A stretch of DNA of 64,000 nt from Pseudomonas fluorescens (GCF_000802965.1 NZ_JSAK01000015.1:195375-259374), one strand, 5' to 3'. Counted from the stretch's first letter, positions 27,765 through 37,595 are shown. Translations and numbers: made by a program. Notes: generated from the sequence alone by a model not told the origin.

Positions 27765-29237
27765 ATGGCTGTTAACAGCGAGCGTGCAGGCAGCAAACCG
27801 TTGATCGAGAAACGCTCGATCGACTACATCCCGGAAGCGGAAAGACACGGTCGTCTGTTCAGCCAGTTCACCTTGTGGATGGGTGCCAACCTGCAGATCA
27901 CCGCGATTGTCACCGGGGCTTTGGCCGTGGTGCTGGGCGGTGATGTGTTCTGGTCGTTGATCGGTCTGTTGATCGGCCAACTGCTCGGCGGCGGCGTGAT
28001 GGCGCTGCATGCCGCGCAAGGGCCCAAGCTTGGCTTGCCGCAGATGATCTCCAGCCGGGTGCAGTTCGGCGTCTACGGTGCGGCCATCCCGATTGTGCTG
28101 GTGTGCCTGATGTACCTGGGCTTTACCGCAACGGGCACGGTCCTTTCCGGCCAGGCGCTGGGTCAGTTGTTTGGTGTCAGCGACAGCGTCGGTATCCTCA
28201 TTTTTGCCAGTGTCATCGTGCTGGTCACGGTGCTGGGCTATCGGGTGATCCATTGGATCGGCCGTGTCGCCAGTGTCATTGGCGTGATTGCCTTTGTGTA
28301 TCTGTTCAGCCGCCTGATGACCCAGGTGGACGTTGGCGCACTCCTGCAAATCCGTCACTTCAGCTGGAGCAGCTTCCTGCTGGCGGTGTCGCTCGCGGCG
28401 TCCTGGCAGATCGCTTTCGGCCCCTACGTGGCTGACTACTCACGCTACCTGCCGAGCACCGTTTCCTCGGTGAAAACCTTTTTCGCTGCGGGTGCGGGTT
28501 CGGTCATTGGCGCGCAAGTGGCGATGATCCTCGGCGTGTTTGCCGCCGCTTCGGCCAACGGCCAATTCGCCGGTCACGAAGTAGCCTACATCGTCGGTCT
28601 GGGCGGTACCGGTGCCACCGCTGCGCTGCTGTACTTCAGCATCGCGTTCGGCAAGGTCACCATCTCCACGCTGAACTCCTACGGCAGCTTCATGTGCATT
28701 GCGACCATCATCAGCGGCTTCCGTGGTGAGCTGAAAGTCACGCGCTTGCAGCGTCTGGCCTTCGTTCTGGTGATTGTCGGTGCAGCGACCCTGATGGCAT
28801 TGCTCGGCCAGCACTCGTTCCTCGGTGCGTTCAAGTCTTTCATCCTGTTCTTGCTGGCGTTCTTCACGCCATGGAGCGCAATCAACCTGGTGGACTACTA
28901 CTGCATCACCCGCGAGCGCTATGACGTGCCGGCGCTAGCCGATCCGAACGGTCGCTACGGACGTTGGAACGCCCTCGGTATCAGCGTCTATGTTTTCGGT
29001 GTGCTGGTGCAGTTGCCGTTCATCTCCACCAAGTTCTACACCGGCCCGCTGGTGGCCGCGCTGGGTGACGTGGATATTTCCTGGATCATCGGTCTGGTGA
29101 TTCCCGCAGCCCTGTATTACGTGTGTGCAAAAAAATGGCACGGCAGCGTGCCCGATCAAATGATTCTGCCGGTCGAGCAGGACAGCGTTGTACAACCTAA
29201 AACAAGCGGGGCCGGTCGCGCTGCGGCGCAGGCCTGA
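27765..29237 (+). CDS. hutT: NCS1 family permease, probable urocanate transporter
   Basis: This 490-residue inner-membrane permease of the cytosine/purine (NCS1, CodB-like) family has about twelve hydrophobic helices. The N-terminal IDYIPEAERHGRLFSQFTLWMGANLQITAIVTGALAVVLGG is the family signature. The position directly after hutU matches the urocanate transporter HutTu of the SBW25 hut locus, so urocanate uptake is the likely job; histidine uptake cannot be excluded. The gene name follows that synteny. The C-terminus ends in a short soluble tail. Confidence 0.85.
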   Translation: MAVNSERAGSKPLIEKRSIDYIPEAERHGRLFSQFTLWMGANLQITAIVTGALAVVLGGDVFWSLIGLLIGQLLGGGVMALHAAQGPKLGLPQMISSRVQFGVYGAAIPIVLVCLMYLGFTATGTVLSGQALGQLFGVSDSVGILIFASVIVLVTVLGYRVIHWIGRVASVIGVIAFVYLFSRLMTQVDVGALLQIRHFSWSSFLLAVSLAASWQIAFGPYVADYSRYLPSTVSSVKTFFAAGAGSVIGAQVAMILGVFAAASANGQFAGHEVAYIVGLGGTGATAALLYFSIAFGKVTISTLNSYGSFMCIATIISGFRGELKVTRLQRLAFVLVIVGAATLMALLGQHSFLGAFKSFILFLLAFFTPWSAINLVDYYCITRERYDVPALADPNGRYGRWNALGISVYVFGVLVQLPFISTKFYTGPLVAALGDVDISWIIGLVIPAALYYVCAKKWHGSVPDQMILPVEQDSVVQPKTSGAGRAAAQA

Positions 29238-29306
29238 TTTGGACGTGGACAGGGCTGGATGCCTCTTGACTGCCGTAAGCCAATTCATGATTAGGAGCGT
29301 CACACA

Positions 29307-30275
29307 ATGAAATCGAACAAGACCCTGCTGACCACTTTGCTTTCCATGGGCCTGCTGGCCAGCGCTGGCGCCACTCAGGCGGCGGGTTGGTGCGAGTCGG
29401 GCAAACCGGTGAAATTCGCCGGCCTGAACTGGGAAAGCGCCATGCTCCTGACCGACGTGATGCAAGTCGTGCTGGAGAAAGGCTACGACTGCAAGACCGA
29501 CAGCCTGCCGGGCAACTCCATCACCATGGAAAACGCCTTGAGCAGCAACGACATCCAGGTGTTTGCTGAAGAATGGGTCGGCCGCAGTGAAGTCTGGAAC
29601 AAGGCCGAGAAGGCCGGCAAAGTCGTCGGTGTCGGCGCGCCGGTGGTCGGTGCCATCGAAGGCTGGTACGTGCCGCGTTACGTGATCGAAGGCGACGCCA
29701 AGCGTAAGCTGGAGGCCAAGGCGCCGGACCTGAAAAACATCGCCGACCTGGCCAAATACTCCGCCGTGTTCAAGGACGCTGAAGAGCCTGCCAAGGGCCG
29801 TTTCTACAACTGCCCGGCCGGTTGGACCTGTGAGCTCGACAACAGCGAAATGCTGAAAAGCTACGGCCTGGAAAGCACCTACACCAACTTCCGCCCAGGC
29901 ACCGGCCCGGCGCTGGATGCCGCGGTGCTGTCGAGCTACAAGCGTGGCGAGCCGATCCTGTTCTACTACTGGTCGCCAACCCCGCTGATGGGCCAGATCG
30001 ACGTGGTGAAACTCGAAGAGAAACCCGGTGTGAACAAGACCGTGGATATCAAGGTCGGCCTGTCCAAGACTTTCCACGAAGAAGCACCGGAACTGGTGAG
30101 CGTGCTGGAAAAGGTCAACATTCCAATCGACCTGCTGAACCAGAACCTGGGTCGCATGACCAAAGAGCGCATCGAGTCGCCAAAACTGGCCAAGATCTTC
30201 CTGAAGGAACATCCTGAAGTCTGGCACGCATGGGTGAGCGAAGACGCAGCCAAGAAAATCGACGCGGCCTTGTAG
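29307..30275 (+). CDS. hutX: Periplasmic substrate-binding protein HutX
   Basis: This is the binding protein of a hut-linked ABC importer related to the glycine betaine/proline (OpuAC/ProX) group. The 322-residue precursor begins with signal peptide MKSNKTLLTTLLSMGLLASAGATQA, cut before AGWC. Clear family stretches are KFAGLNWESAMLLTDVMQVVLEKGYDCKTD and LPGNSITMENALSSNDIQVFAEEWVGR. In rhizobia and pseudomonads the HutXWV set is associated with histidine uptake; its exact ligand here is inferred. A TAGGAG ribosome site precedes the ATG. Confidence 0.92.
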   Translation: MKSNKTLLTTLLSMGLLASAGATQAAGWCESGKPVKFAGLNWESAMLLTDVMQVVLEKGYDCKTDSLPGNSITMENALSSNDIQVFAEEWVGRSEVWNKAEKAGKVVGVGAPVVGAIEGWYVPRYVIEGDAKRKLEAKAPDLKNIADLAKYSAVFKDAEEPAKGRFYNCPAGWTCELDNSEMLKSYGLESTYTNFRPGTGPALDAAVLSSYKRGEPILFYYWSPTPLMGQIDVVKLEEKPGVNKTVDIKVGLSKTFHEEAPELVSVLEKVNIPIDLLNQNLGRMTKERIESPKLAKIFLKEHPEVWHAWVSEDAAKKIDAAL

Positions 30276-30345
30276 GTCGGGCTTCTCCGGCTGTCGGCAG
30301 CGACAGTCGGACGCTTGATCGCAACCCCTTGATTGAGAGTCTCTT

Positions 30346-31197
30346 ATGTTTCCCGAAAGCTTTACCTTTTCCATCGCCGACTGGGTCAACGGTTGGGTCG
30401 ATTCGCTGGTCACCAACTACGGCGACGTGTTCCGCCACATCTCCGACACCCTGTTGTGGGCCATCGTCAATCTCGAAGGGCTGCTGCGTGCGGCGCCCTG
30501 GTGGCTGATGCTGGCGATCGTCGCCGGCGTGGCCTGGCATGCGACCCGTAAAGTCGTGACCACGGCGGTTATCGTCGGTCTGCTGTTCCTGGTGGGTGCG
30601 GTCGGCCTCTGGGACAAGCTGATGCAAACCCTCGCGCTGATGATGGTGGCGACGATCATTTCGGTGCTGATCGGCATTCCGCTGGGCATTCTCTCGGCAC
30701 GCAGCAATCGTCTGCGTTCGGTGCTGATGCCGCTGCTGGACATCATGCAGACCATGCCGAGTTTCGTGTACCTGATCCCGGTGCTGATGCTGTTCGGCCT
30801 GGGCAAGGTCCCGGCGATTTTCGCCACCGTGATCTATGCCGCACCGCCGCTGATCCGTCTGACCGATCTGGGTATTCGCCAGGTCGACGGCGAAGTGATG
30901 GAAGCGATCAACGCCTTCGGTGCCAACCGCTGGCAGCAACTGTTCGGTGTGCAACTGCCGCTGGCCCTGCCGAGCATCATGGCGGGTATCAACCAGACCA
31001 CCATGATGGCCCTGTCGATGGTGGTGATCGCCTCGATGATCGGTGCCCGTGGCCTGGGTGAAGACGTGCTGGTGGGGATTCAGACCCTCAACGTCGGACG
31101 CGGCCTGGAAGCCGGCCTGGCGATCGTGATTCTGGCCGTAGTGATCGACCGCATTACACAGGCGTACGGTCGTGCACGGCATGAGGTGAGCAAATGA
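30346..31197 (+). CDS. hutW: ABC transporter permease HutW
   Basis: This 283-residue inner-membrane permease of the ProW/OpuAB group forms the channel of the HutXWV importer. The N-terminal segment LINE-type soluble stretch (MFPESFTFSIADWVNGWVDSLV) precedes five to six helices. The cytoplasmic coupling loop for the ATPase is visible as EVMEAINAFGANRWQQLFGVQLPLALPSIMAGI. Its stop overlaps the hutV start by 4 nt, coupling their translation. Confidence 0.93.
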   Translation: MFPESFTFSIADWVNGWVDSLVTNYGDVFRHISDTLLWAIVNLEGLLRAAPWWLMLAIVAGVAWHATRKVVTTAVIVGLLFLVGAVGLWDKLMQTLALMMVATIISVLIGIPLGILSARSNRLRSVLMPLLDIMQTMPSFVYLIPVLMLFGLGKVPAIFATVIYAAPPLIRLTDLGIRQVDGEVMEAINAFGANRWQQLFGVQLPLALPSIMAGINQTTMMALSMVVIASMIGARGLGEDVLVGIQTLNVGRGLEAGLAIVILAVVIDRITQAYGRARHEVSK

Positions 31198-32024
31198 ACA
31201 ACGCAACCGTGAGCAAGATCGAAGTCAAAAACGTCTTCAAGATTTTCGGCAACCGTTCCAAGGAGGCGCTGGCCATGATCGGCCAAGGCAAGACCAAAGA
31301 TCAGGTGCTGTCCGAAACCGGCTGTGTGGTCGGCGTGAACGATTTGTCCCTGAGCATCGGCAGCGGCGAGATCTTCGTGATCATGGGCCTGTCCGGCTCC
31401 GGCAAATCCACCCTGGTGCGTCACTTCAACCGCCTGATCGACCCGACCAGCGGCGCGATCCTGGTGGACGGCGTGGACATCCTGCAATACGACATGGAAG
31501 CCCTGCGCGAATTTCGCCGGCGCAAGATCAGCATGGTGTTCCAGAGTTTCGGCCTGCTGCCGCACAAGAGCGTGCTGGACAACGTCGCCTACGGCCTGAA
31601 AATCCGTGGCGAGAGCAAGCAAATGTGCGGCGAGCGCGCCCTGCACTGGATCAACACCGTGGGCCTCAAGGGCTACGAAAACAAATACCCGCACCAGCTC
31701 TCCGGCGGCATGCGTCAGCGTGTTGGCCTGGCCCGCGCACTGGCGGCGGACACCGACATCATCCTGATGGACGAAGCCTTCAGTGCCCTCGACCCGCTGA
31801 TCCGCGCCGAGATGCAGGACCAGTTGCTGGAACTGCAAAAGACCCTGCACAAGACCATCGTCTTCATTACCCACGACCTCGACGAGGCCGTGCGCATCGG
31901 CAACCGCATCGCGATCCTCAAGGACGGCCGCCTGATCCAGGTCGGCACGCCACGAGAGATCCTGCATTCGCCGGCGGATGAGTATGTCGACCGGTTCGTG
32001 CAGCGTCGGGCGGCGGTGGTTTAA
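31194..32024 (+). CDS. hutV: ABC transporter ATP-binding protein HutV
   Basis: This 276-residue ATPase of the ProV type powers HutXWV. It has Walker A GLSGSGKST, the Q-loop MVFQSFGLLPHKSVLDNVAYGL, signature LSGGMRQRVGLARAL, Walker B IILMDEAFSALDPL and the switch His in FITHDLDEAVRIGNR. E. coli ProV (about 400 residues) has C-terminal CBS domains; this one stops shortly after the ATPase fold and lacks them, so osmotic gating of the betaine-transporter kind is unlikely. Confidence 0.94.
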   Translation: MNNATVSKIEVKNVFKIFGNRSKEALAMIGQGKTKDQVLSETGCVVGVNDLSLSIGSGEIFVIMGLSGSGKSTLVRHFNRLIDPTSGAILVDGVDILQYDMEALREFRRRKISMVFQSFGLLPHKSVLDNVAYGLKIRGESKQMCGERALHWINTVGLKGYENKYPHQLSGGMRQRVGLARALAADTDIILMDEAFSALDPLIRAEMQDQLLELQKTLHKTIVFITHDLDEAVRIGNRIAILKDGRLIQVGTPREILHSPADEYVDRFVQRRAAVV

Positions 32025-32046
32025 AAGTGGGTGGCGGGACCGCTTT

Positions 32047-32140
32047 TGTGGCGAGGGAGCTTGCTCCCGCTCGAGCGCGAAGCGGTCGCAAAATTTTGGG
32101 GCCGCTACGCAGCCCAGCGGGAGCAAGCTCCCTCGCCACA
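32047..32140. repeat. Class D REP pair (inverted)
   Basis: The outer arms GTGGCGAGGGAGCTTGCTCC and the inverted copy lie between hutV and hutH1 within the operon. An open frame runs through it into hutH1, but that extension is not considered coding. Confidence 0.9.
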
Positions 32141-32177
32141 GGTGTCACATGTCCATGAATTTTGTATGAGGCTCCAG

Positions 32178-33701
32178 ATGTCCCAGGCTGAAAAAATCGT
32201 TATCACCGAAGCGCAGGTCACTTGGCAGGACGTGGTCGCCGTCGCCCGTCATGGCGCACAGCTTGAGCTGTCCCCCCAGATCTGGGCACGCATCGAAAAC
32301 GCGCAGGCGATCGTCCAGCGCATCGTCACCAGCGGCGAACGTGCCTACGGCATCAACACCGGCCTGGGTGCGCTGTGCAACGTCTCGCTGCAGGACGAAC
32401 AACTCAGTCAGTTGTCGCGCAACACCTTGCTCAGCCACGCCTGTGGCGTAGGTGCACCGCTGACCAACGAGCAAACCCGCTCGATAATGTGCGCTGCCGT
32501 CGTCAACTACAGCCATGGCAAGTCCGGCCTGCATCGCCAAGTGGTCGAAGCACTGCTGGCGCTGCTCAATCGCGGCATCACCCCGCAAGTGCCGTCCCAG
32601 GGTTCCGTGGGTTACCTGACCCACATGGCGCACATCGGCATCGCTTTGCTGGGCGTGGGTAATGTCAGCTATCGCGGGCAGATCGTTTCCGCGCAGCAGG
32701 CGTTGGCGGAAGAAGGCCTGCAACCGGTCAAGCTGGGTGCCAAAGATGGACTGTGCCTGGTCAACGGCACGCCATGCATGACGGGCCTGAGCTGCCTGGC
32801 CATTGCTGACGCCGCGCATCTGCTGGAATGGGCCGACGTGATCGGTGCCATGAGTTTTGAAGCGCAGCGCGGGCAGATCGACGCCTTCGATGCCGAAATC
32901 ATCGCGCTCAAGCCGCACCCGGGCATGCAGCAGGTCGGCATCAACTTACGCGCATTGCTTGATGGCAGTGAAGTGATCGCCAGCAGCAAAGGCATTCGCA
33001 CCCAGGACGCCTTGAGCATTCGCTCGATCCCGCAGGTACACGGCGCCGCTCGCGACCAACTGCTGCATGCGACCAAGCAAATTGAAACCGAACTCAACAG
33101 CGCCACCGACAACCCGCTGGTGTTGGGCACCGCGGACAACTACCGCGTGGTTTCCCAAGCCAACCCGCACGGCCAGTCCGTCGCAATGGCCGCGGATCTG
33201 CTGGCGATTGCCATGGCGGAAATCGGCTCCATCGCCGAGCGTCGCCTCGATCGTTTGATCAACCCGCACGTCAGCGGCCTGCCAGCGTTCCTGGTGGCCA
33301 ATCCGGGTGTGAATTCCGGGATGATGATCGTGCAATACGTCGCCGCGTCGCTGTGCGCGGAAAACCGCCAATTGGCGCAACCGGCAGTGCTCGACAACTA
33401 CGTGACTTCGGGCCTGCAGGAAGATCACCTGAGCCTGGGTACCAATGCCGCGCTGAAGCTGCACCGTGCCCTGGAAAACTGCACGCAGATCCTCGCCATC
33501 GAGTACTTGCTGGCGGCCCAGGCGTTCGAATTCCTCAAGGAGCAACGTTTCGGTGCCGGCACCGGTGCGGCGTGGCGACTGCTGCGTGAACGCGTCCCGG
33601 CCTATGATCAGGACCGTTGGTTAGCGCCGGACATAGCCGCCGCTGCCGGTGTGTTGAAAGAAGCGAATTTGCTGCACAAGAAATTTCCGAACCTGAACTG
33701 A
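32178..33701 (+). CDS. hutH1: Aromatic amino acid lyase family protein HutH1 lacking the MIO triad
   Basis: This 507-residue member of the histidine/phenylalanine ammonia-lyase family starts at the ATG at 32178, which has GAGG about 6 nt upstream; the ATG at 32166 has none. Many lyase landmarks are intact: RAYGINTGLG, LSHACGVGAP, KDGLCLVNGT, the SIRSIPQVHG segment and the GLQEDHLSLG loop. The Ala-Ser-Gly triad that cyclises into the MIO cofactor is gone: the chain reads GSVGYLTHMAH (142-152), while HutH2 reads [14 protein letters not shown]. Canonical deamination is therefore unlikely. In SBW25 one of two hutH copies was reported as nonfunctional, consistent with this. The frame is intact, so it is not an obvious decaying pseudogene. 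Confidence 0.9.
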   Translation: MSQAEKIVITEAQVTWQDVVAVARHGAQLELSPQIWARIENAQAIVQRIVTSGERAYGINTGLGALCNVSLQDEQLSQLSRNTLLSHACGVGAPLTNEQTRSIMCAAVVNYSHGKSGLHRQVVEALLALLNRGITPQVPSQGSVGYLTHMAHIGIALLGVGNVSYRGQIVSAQQALAEEGLQPVKLGAKDGLCLVNGTPCMTGLSCLAIADAAHLLEWADVIGAMSFEAQRGQIDAFDAEIIALKPHPGMQQVGINLRALLDGSEVIASSKGIRTQDALSIRSIPQVHGAARDQLLHATKQIETELNSATDNPLVLGTADNYRVVSQANPHGQSVAMAADLLAIAMAEIGSIAERRLDRLINPHVSGLPAFLVANPGVNSGMMIVQYVAASLCAENRQLAQPAVLDNYVTSGLQEDHLSLGTNAALKLHRALENCTQILAIEYLLAAQAFEFLKEQRFGAGTGAAWRLLRERVPAYDQDRWLAPDIAAAAGVLKEANLLHKKFPNLN

Positions 33702-33818
33702 TTTCTACATAAGCCAGCGTGCCAAGGCGCCAGCCCCCCAAAAGGTGGGAAGCGACGGACAACGGACATCTCCGGAGCGTCTGGTTAGTTAATAAAAACT
33801 CTCAAAAGGAGAATGAAC

Positions 33819-35351
33819 GTGACTGCGCTTAATTTGATCCCTGGCCAACTGACCCTCGCTCAACTGCGTGAGGTGTATCAGCAACCGGTGAAACTGACCC
33901 TCGACAACAGCGCCTCGGCGCAGATCGAAGCCAGTGTCGCCTGCGTGGAACAGATCCTCGCCGAAAATCGCACCGCCTACGGCATCAACACCGGTTTCGG
34001 TCTGCTGGCCTCTACCCGTATCGCCAGCGAAGACCTGGAAAACCTGCAACGCTCGCTGGTGCTGTCCCACGCCGCCGGTGTCGGCCAGCCGATCAGCGAC
34101 GATCTGGTGCGCTTGATCATGGTGCTCAAGGTCAACAGCCTGAGCCGTGGTTTTTCCGGCATCCGCCGCGTTGTGATCGACGCGCTGATCGCCCTGATCA
34201 ACGCCGAGGTTTACCCACACATTCCGCTGAAAGGCTCGGTTGGTGCATCCGGCGACCTGGCGCCTCTGGCTCACATGTCGCTGGTGCTGTTGGGTGAAGG
34301 CAAGGCGCGCTACAAAGGCGAGTGGATGGAAGCCACCGAAGCGCTGAAAGTCGCCGGACTGACGCCGCTGACCCTGGCCGCAAAAGAAGGCCTGGCGCTG
34401 CTCAACGGTACTCAGGTGTCCACCGCATTCGCCCTGCGTGGCCTGTTCGAAGGTGAAGACCTGTTCGCCGGAGCCCTGGCGCTCGGTGGCCTGACCGTTG
34501 AAGCCGTACTCGGCTCGCGCTCGCCGTTCGACGCCCGCATCCACGCGGCCCGTGGCCAGAAAGGCCAGATCGACGCCGCTGCCGCGTATCGCGATCTGCT
34601 GGGTGAGCGCAGTGAAGTCTCTGACTCCCACGAAAACTGCGAAAAAGTGCAGGACCCGTACTCCCTGCGTTGCCAGCCGCAAGTCATGGGCGCCTGCCTG
34701 ACCCAATTCCGTCAGGCCGCGGAAGTGCTGGCTGTCGAAGCCAACGCCGTGTCTGACAACCCGCTGGTATTCGCCGCGGAAGGCGATGTGATCTCCGGCG
34801 GCAACTTCCACGCCGAGCCAGTGGCGATGGCCGCTGACAACATGGCCCTGGCCATCGCTGAAATCGGCTCCCTGAGCGAGCGCCGCATCTCGTTGATGAT
34901 GGACAAGCACATGTCGCAACTGCCGCCGTTCCTGGTGGCCAACGGCGGCGTGAACTCCGGCTTCATGATCGCCCAAGTGACCGCTGCCGCACTGGCCAGC
35001 GAGAACAAGGCGCTGTCCCATCCGCATTCGGTGGACAGCCTGCCAACCTCCGCCAACCAGGAAGACCACGTGTCCATGGCTCCGGCGGCGGGCAAGCGTC
35101 TGTGGGAAATGGCGGAAAACACTCGCGGGATTCTCGCGGTGGAATGGTTGGCGGCGGTTCAGGGTCTGGACTTGCGCAACGGCCTGAAGACTTCGCCGAA
35201 GCTGGAAAAGGCGCGGGCGATTCTGCGCAACGAAGTGCCGTTTTATGAGAAGGACCGGTTCTTTGCGCCGGACATCAATGCGGCGACTGAGTTGCTGGCT
35301 TCGCGGTGCTTGAACGAGCTGGTCACGGCCAAGTTGCTTCCTAGCCTGTAA
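33819..35351 (+). CDS. hutH2: Histidine ammonia-lyase HutH2
   Basis: It removes ammonia from L-histidine to give urocanate, the first step of the pathway, using the autocatalytic MIO group. The start is GTG at 33819 ([19 protein letters not shown]): the AGGAG at 33807-33811 is 7 nt from it but only 1 nt from the ATG at 33813, and 510 residues is the canonical length. The MIO triad is present in [14 protein letters not shown]. Other active-site stretches, such as [26 protein letters not shown] and [10 protein letters not shown], are intact. This is the expected working lyase. The gap to hutH1 (33702-33818) has no room for the APC permease found there in SBW25. Confidence 0.97.
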   Translation: MTALNLIPGQLTLAQLREVYQQPVKLTLDNSASAQIEASVACVEQILAENRTAYGINTGFGLLASTRIASEDLENLQRSLVLSHAAGVGQPISDDLVRLIMVLKVNSLSRGFSGIRRVVIDALIALINAEVYPHIPLKGSVGASGDLAPLAHMSLVLLGEGKARYKGEWMEATEALKVAGLTPLTLAAKEGLALLNGTQVSTAFALRGLFEGEDLFAGALALGGLTVEAVLGSRSPFDARIHAARGQKGQIDAAAAYRDLLGERSEVSDSHENCEKVQDPYSLRCQPQVMGACLTQFRQAAEVLAVEANAVSDNPLVFAAEGDVISGGNFHAEPVAMAADNMALAIAEIGSLSERRISLMMDKHMSQLPPFLVANGGVNSGFMIAQVTAAALASENKALSHPHSVDSLPTSANQEDHVSMAPAAGKRLWEMAENTRGILAVEWLAAVQGLDLRNGLKTSPKLEKARAILRNEVPFYEKDRFFAPDINAATELLASRCLNELVTAKLLPSL

Positions 35352-35358
35352 GGGCCCC

Positions 35359-35448
35359 ATCGCGGGCAAGCCCGCTCCCACAGGGATCTGGTGTGAACAC
35401 AAAAATTACAGACACCCGGGTCACTGTGGGAGCTGGCTTGCCAGCGAT
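35359..35448. repeat. Class B REP pair (inverted)
   Basis: ATCGCGGGCAAGCCCGCTCC and the partner GGGAGCTGGCTTGCCAGCGA lie between hutH2 and hutI inside the presumed operon. Confidence 0.88.
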
Positions 35449-35477
35449 TCGATTTTGAACAAGACGAGGAACCCGGG

Positions 35478-36683
35478 ATGAACACCCTCTGGCAACACTG
35501 CCACGTCGCAACCATGGCGCAAGGCGTCTACTCGATCATCGAGGACGCGGCCATCGTGACGTCCGGTGCGCTCATTGAATGGGTTGGCCCGCGCGCTGAA
35601 CTGCCGGCGGGCGAGTACCCGGCCGTCAACGACTTGAAAGGGGCCTGGGTCACGCCGGGCCTGATCGATTGCCACACCCACACGGTGTTCGGCGGTAACC
35701 GCAGCGGCGAATTCGAGCAGCGTCTGCAAGGCGTCAGCTACGCGGAAATCGCCGCAAGCGGCGGCGGCATCGCCAGCACCGTGCGCGCCACGCGCGCGGC
35801 CAGCGAAGACGAGCTGTTCGCCAGCGCCGCCAAGCGCTTGAAAAGCCTGATGCGCGACGGCGTGACCAGCATCGAGATCAAATCCGGTTACGGCCTCGAC
35901 CTGGCCAACGAGCGCAAGATGCTGCGTGTAGCCCGTCGCCTCGGCGCCGAACTGCCGGTCAGCGTGCGCGCCACTTGCCTGGCCGCTCACGCCTTGCCCC
36001 CGGAATACAAGGATCGCGCTGACGATTATATCGATCACATTTGCGCTGAAATGCTCCCGGCCCTGGCCACCGAAGGGTTGGTGGATGCGGTCGATGCGTT
36101 CTGCGAATACCTGGCGTTTTCGCCAGCGCAGGTCGAACGCGTGTTCATCACCGCGCAAGAACTGGGCCTGCCGGTAAAGCTGCACGCTGAACAGTTGTCG
36201 TCCCTGCACGGCTCGACACTGGCGGCGCGTTACCACGCACTGTCCGCCGATCATCTGGAATTCATGACCGAAGACGACGCCATCGCCATGGCCCAGTCCG
36301 GCACCGTCGCGGTTTTGCTGCCCGGCGCGTTCTATTTTCTGCGCGAAACCCAGCTGCCGCCGATGGAAGCCCTGCGCAAGCACGGCGTGAAAATCGCCAT
36401 CGCCAGCGACCTCAACCCGGGCACCTCGCCGGGACTGTCGCTGCGCCTGATGCTGAACATGGCCTGCACCTGTTTCCGCATGACCCCGGAAGAAGCCTTG
36501 GCCGGCGCGACGATCCATGCTGCCACCGCGTTGGGCATGGCCGACACTCACGGTTCCCTTGAGGCCGGCAAGGTCGCGGATTTTGTTGCCTGGCAAATCG
36601 ATCGTCCGGCCGACCTGTCGTACTGGCTGGGCGGCGATCTGGAAAAACGCGTCGTGCGTCACGGCGTCGAAACGAGCGTTTAG
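35478..36683 (+). CDS. hutI: Imidazolonepropionase HutI
   Basis: HutI opens the imidazolone ring of 4-imidazolone-5-propionate to give N-formimino-glutamate, the third step. The 401-residue amidohydrolase shows metal ligands in [18 protein letters not shown], the substrate loop [17 protein letters not shown], the EIKSGYGLD motif, VKLHAEQLS, and the Asp in [11 protein letters not shown]. The start at 35478 has a close GGAACCCGGG-type leader. hutG follows 10 nt after the stop. Confidence 0.97.
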   Translation: MNTLWQHCHVATMAQGVYSIIEDAAIVTSGALIEWVGPRAELPAGEYPAVNDLKGAWVTPGLIDCHTHTVFGGNRSGEFEQRLQGVSYAEIAASGGGIASTVRATRAASEDELFASAAKRLKSLMRDGVTSIEIKSGYGLDLANERKMLRVARRLGAELPVSVRATCLAAHALPPEYKDRADDYIDHICAEMLPALATEGLVDAVDAFCEYLAFSPAQVERVFITAQELGLPVKLHAEQLSSLHGSTLAARYHALSADHLEFMTEDDAIAMAQSGTVAVLLPGAFYFLRETQLPPMEALRKHGVKIAIASDLNPGTSPGLSLRLMLNMACTCFRMTPEEALAGATIHAATALGMADTHGSLEAGKVADFVAWQIDRPADLSYWLGGDLEKRVVRHGVETSV

Positions 36684-36693
36684 GAGAACAGTT

Positions 36694-37497
36694 GTGGATA
36701 AGGTTCTGAACTTCAAACAAGGCCGCGTACCGCTGCTGATCAGCATGCCCCACGCCGGTGTGCGTCTGACGCCTGCGGTCGAAGCCGGGCTGATCCCCGA
36801 CGCGAAAAGCCTGCCGGACACCGATTGGCACATCCCGCAGCTTTACGATTTCGCCGCCGAACTGGGCGCCAGCACCCTGGCTGCCGAGTACTCACGGTTC
36901 GTCATCGACCTGAACCGTCCGTCCGATGACAAACCTTTATATGTCGGCGCCACCACCGGCCTGTATCCGGCGACGCTGTTCGACGGCATTCCATTGTTCC
37001 GTGAAGGATTGGAGCCTTCGAAAGAAGAACGCGCGACCTACCTGGAACAGATCTGGACGCCGTATCACAGCACCTTGCAGAACGAGCTGGCGCGACTGAA
37101 AGCCGAGTTCGGCTACGCGTTGCTATTCGATGCGCACTCGATCCGCTCGATCATTCCGCACCTGTTCGACGGCAAGCTGCCGGACTTCAACCTCGGCACC
37201 TTCAACGGCGCCAGTTGCGATCCACAGCTGGCGACGCAACTGGAAGCGATCTGCGCCGGGCATCCGGACTACAGCCATGTGCTCAACGGGCGCTTCAAGG
37301 GTGGCCACATCACCCGGCATTACGGCAACCCGGCGGAAAACATCCATGCCGTGCAACTGGAGTTGGGGCAGTGCACGTATATGGAAGAGTTCGAGCCGTT
37401 CCGTTATCGGCCGGATCTGGCTGAGCCGACTCGGGTGGTATTGAAAGAGTTGTTACAAGGTTTGCTCACGTGGGGTAAGGAACGCTACAAACGCTGA
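36694..37497 (+). CDS. hutG: N-formylglutamate deformylase HutG
   Basis: HutG hydrolyses N-formyl-glutamate to glutamate and formate, the last step of the five-step route started by HutF. I place the start at GTG 36694 (MDKVLNFKQGRVPLLISMPHAGVRLT), 7 nt after AGGAG, giving 267 residues; the open frame extends far upstream within hutI, but that part is out of frame with hutI and noncoding. Metal-site motifs SMPHAGV, LNRP, DAHSIRS and GGHITRHYG are visible. It closes the operon and is followed by a REP pair. Confidence 0.96.
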   Translation: MDKVLNFKQGRVPLLISMPHAGVRLTPAVEAGLIPDAKSLPDTDWHIPQLYDFAAELGASTLAAEYSRFVIDLNRPSDDKPLYVGATTGLYPATLFDGIPLFREGLEPSKEERATYLEQIWTPYHSTLQNELARLKAEFGYALLFDAHSIRSIIPHLFDGKLPDFNLGTFNGASCDPQLATQLEAICAGHPDYSHVLNGRFKGGHITRHYGNPAENIHAVQLELGQCTYMEEFEPFRYRPDLAEPTRVVLKELLQGLLTWGKERYKR

Positions 37498-37515
37498 ATC
37501 TCAACGCGATTCCCT

Positions 37516-37595
37516 TGTAGGAGCTGCCGCAGGCTGCGATCTTTTGATTCTGATTTTCAAGATCAAAAGATCGCAGCCTGCGGCAGCTCCTACAG
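37516..37595. repeat. Class A REP pair, outward GTAGGAG orientation
   Basis: Here the GTAGGAG ends face outward and the GATCTTTTGAT ends meet in the middle, opposite to the class A pairs at 3500, 12156, 25483 and 43796. The structure could act as a bidirectional barrier after hutG. Confidence 0.9.

Noticed and set aside
32031..32177. Upstream in-frame extension of hutH1
   Set aside because: It reads through a class D REP pair and has no ribosome site; the ATG at 32178 has GAGG at good spacing and matches family length.
36517..36693. In-frame extension of hutG inside hutI
   Set aside because: The region codes for hutI in another frame, and the GTG at 36694 has AGGAG 7 nt upstream and the expected HutG N-terminus.
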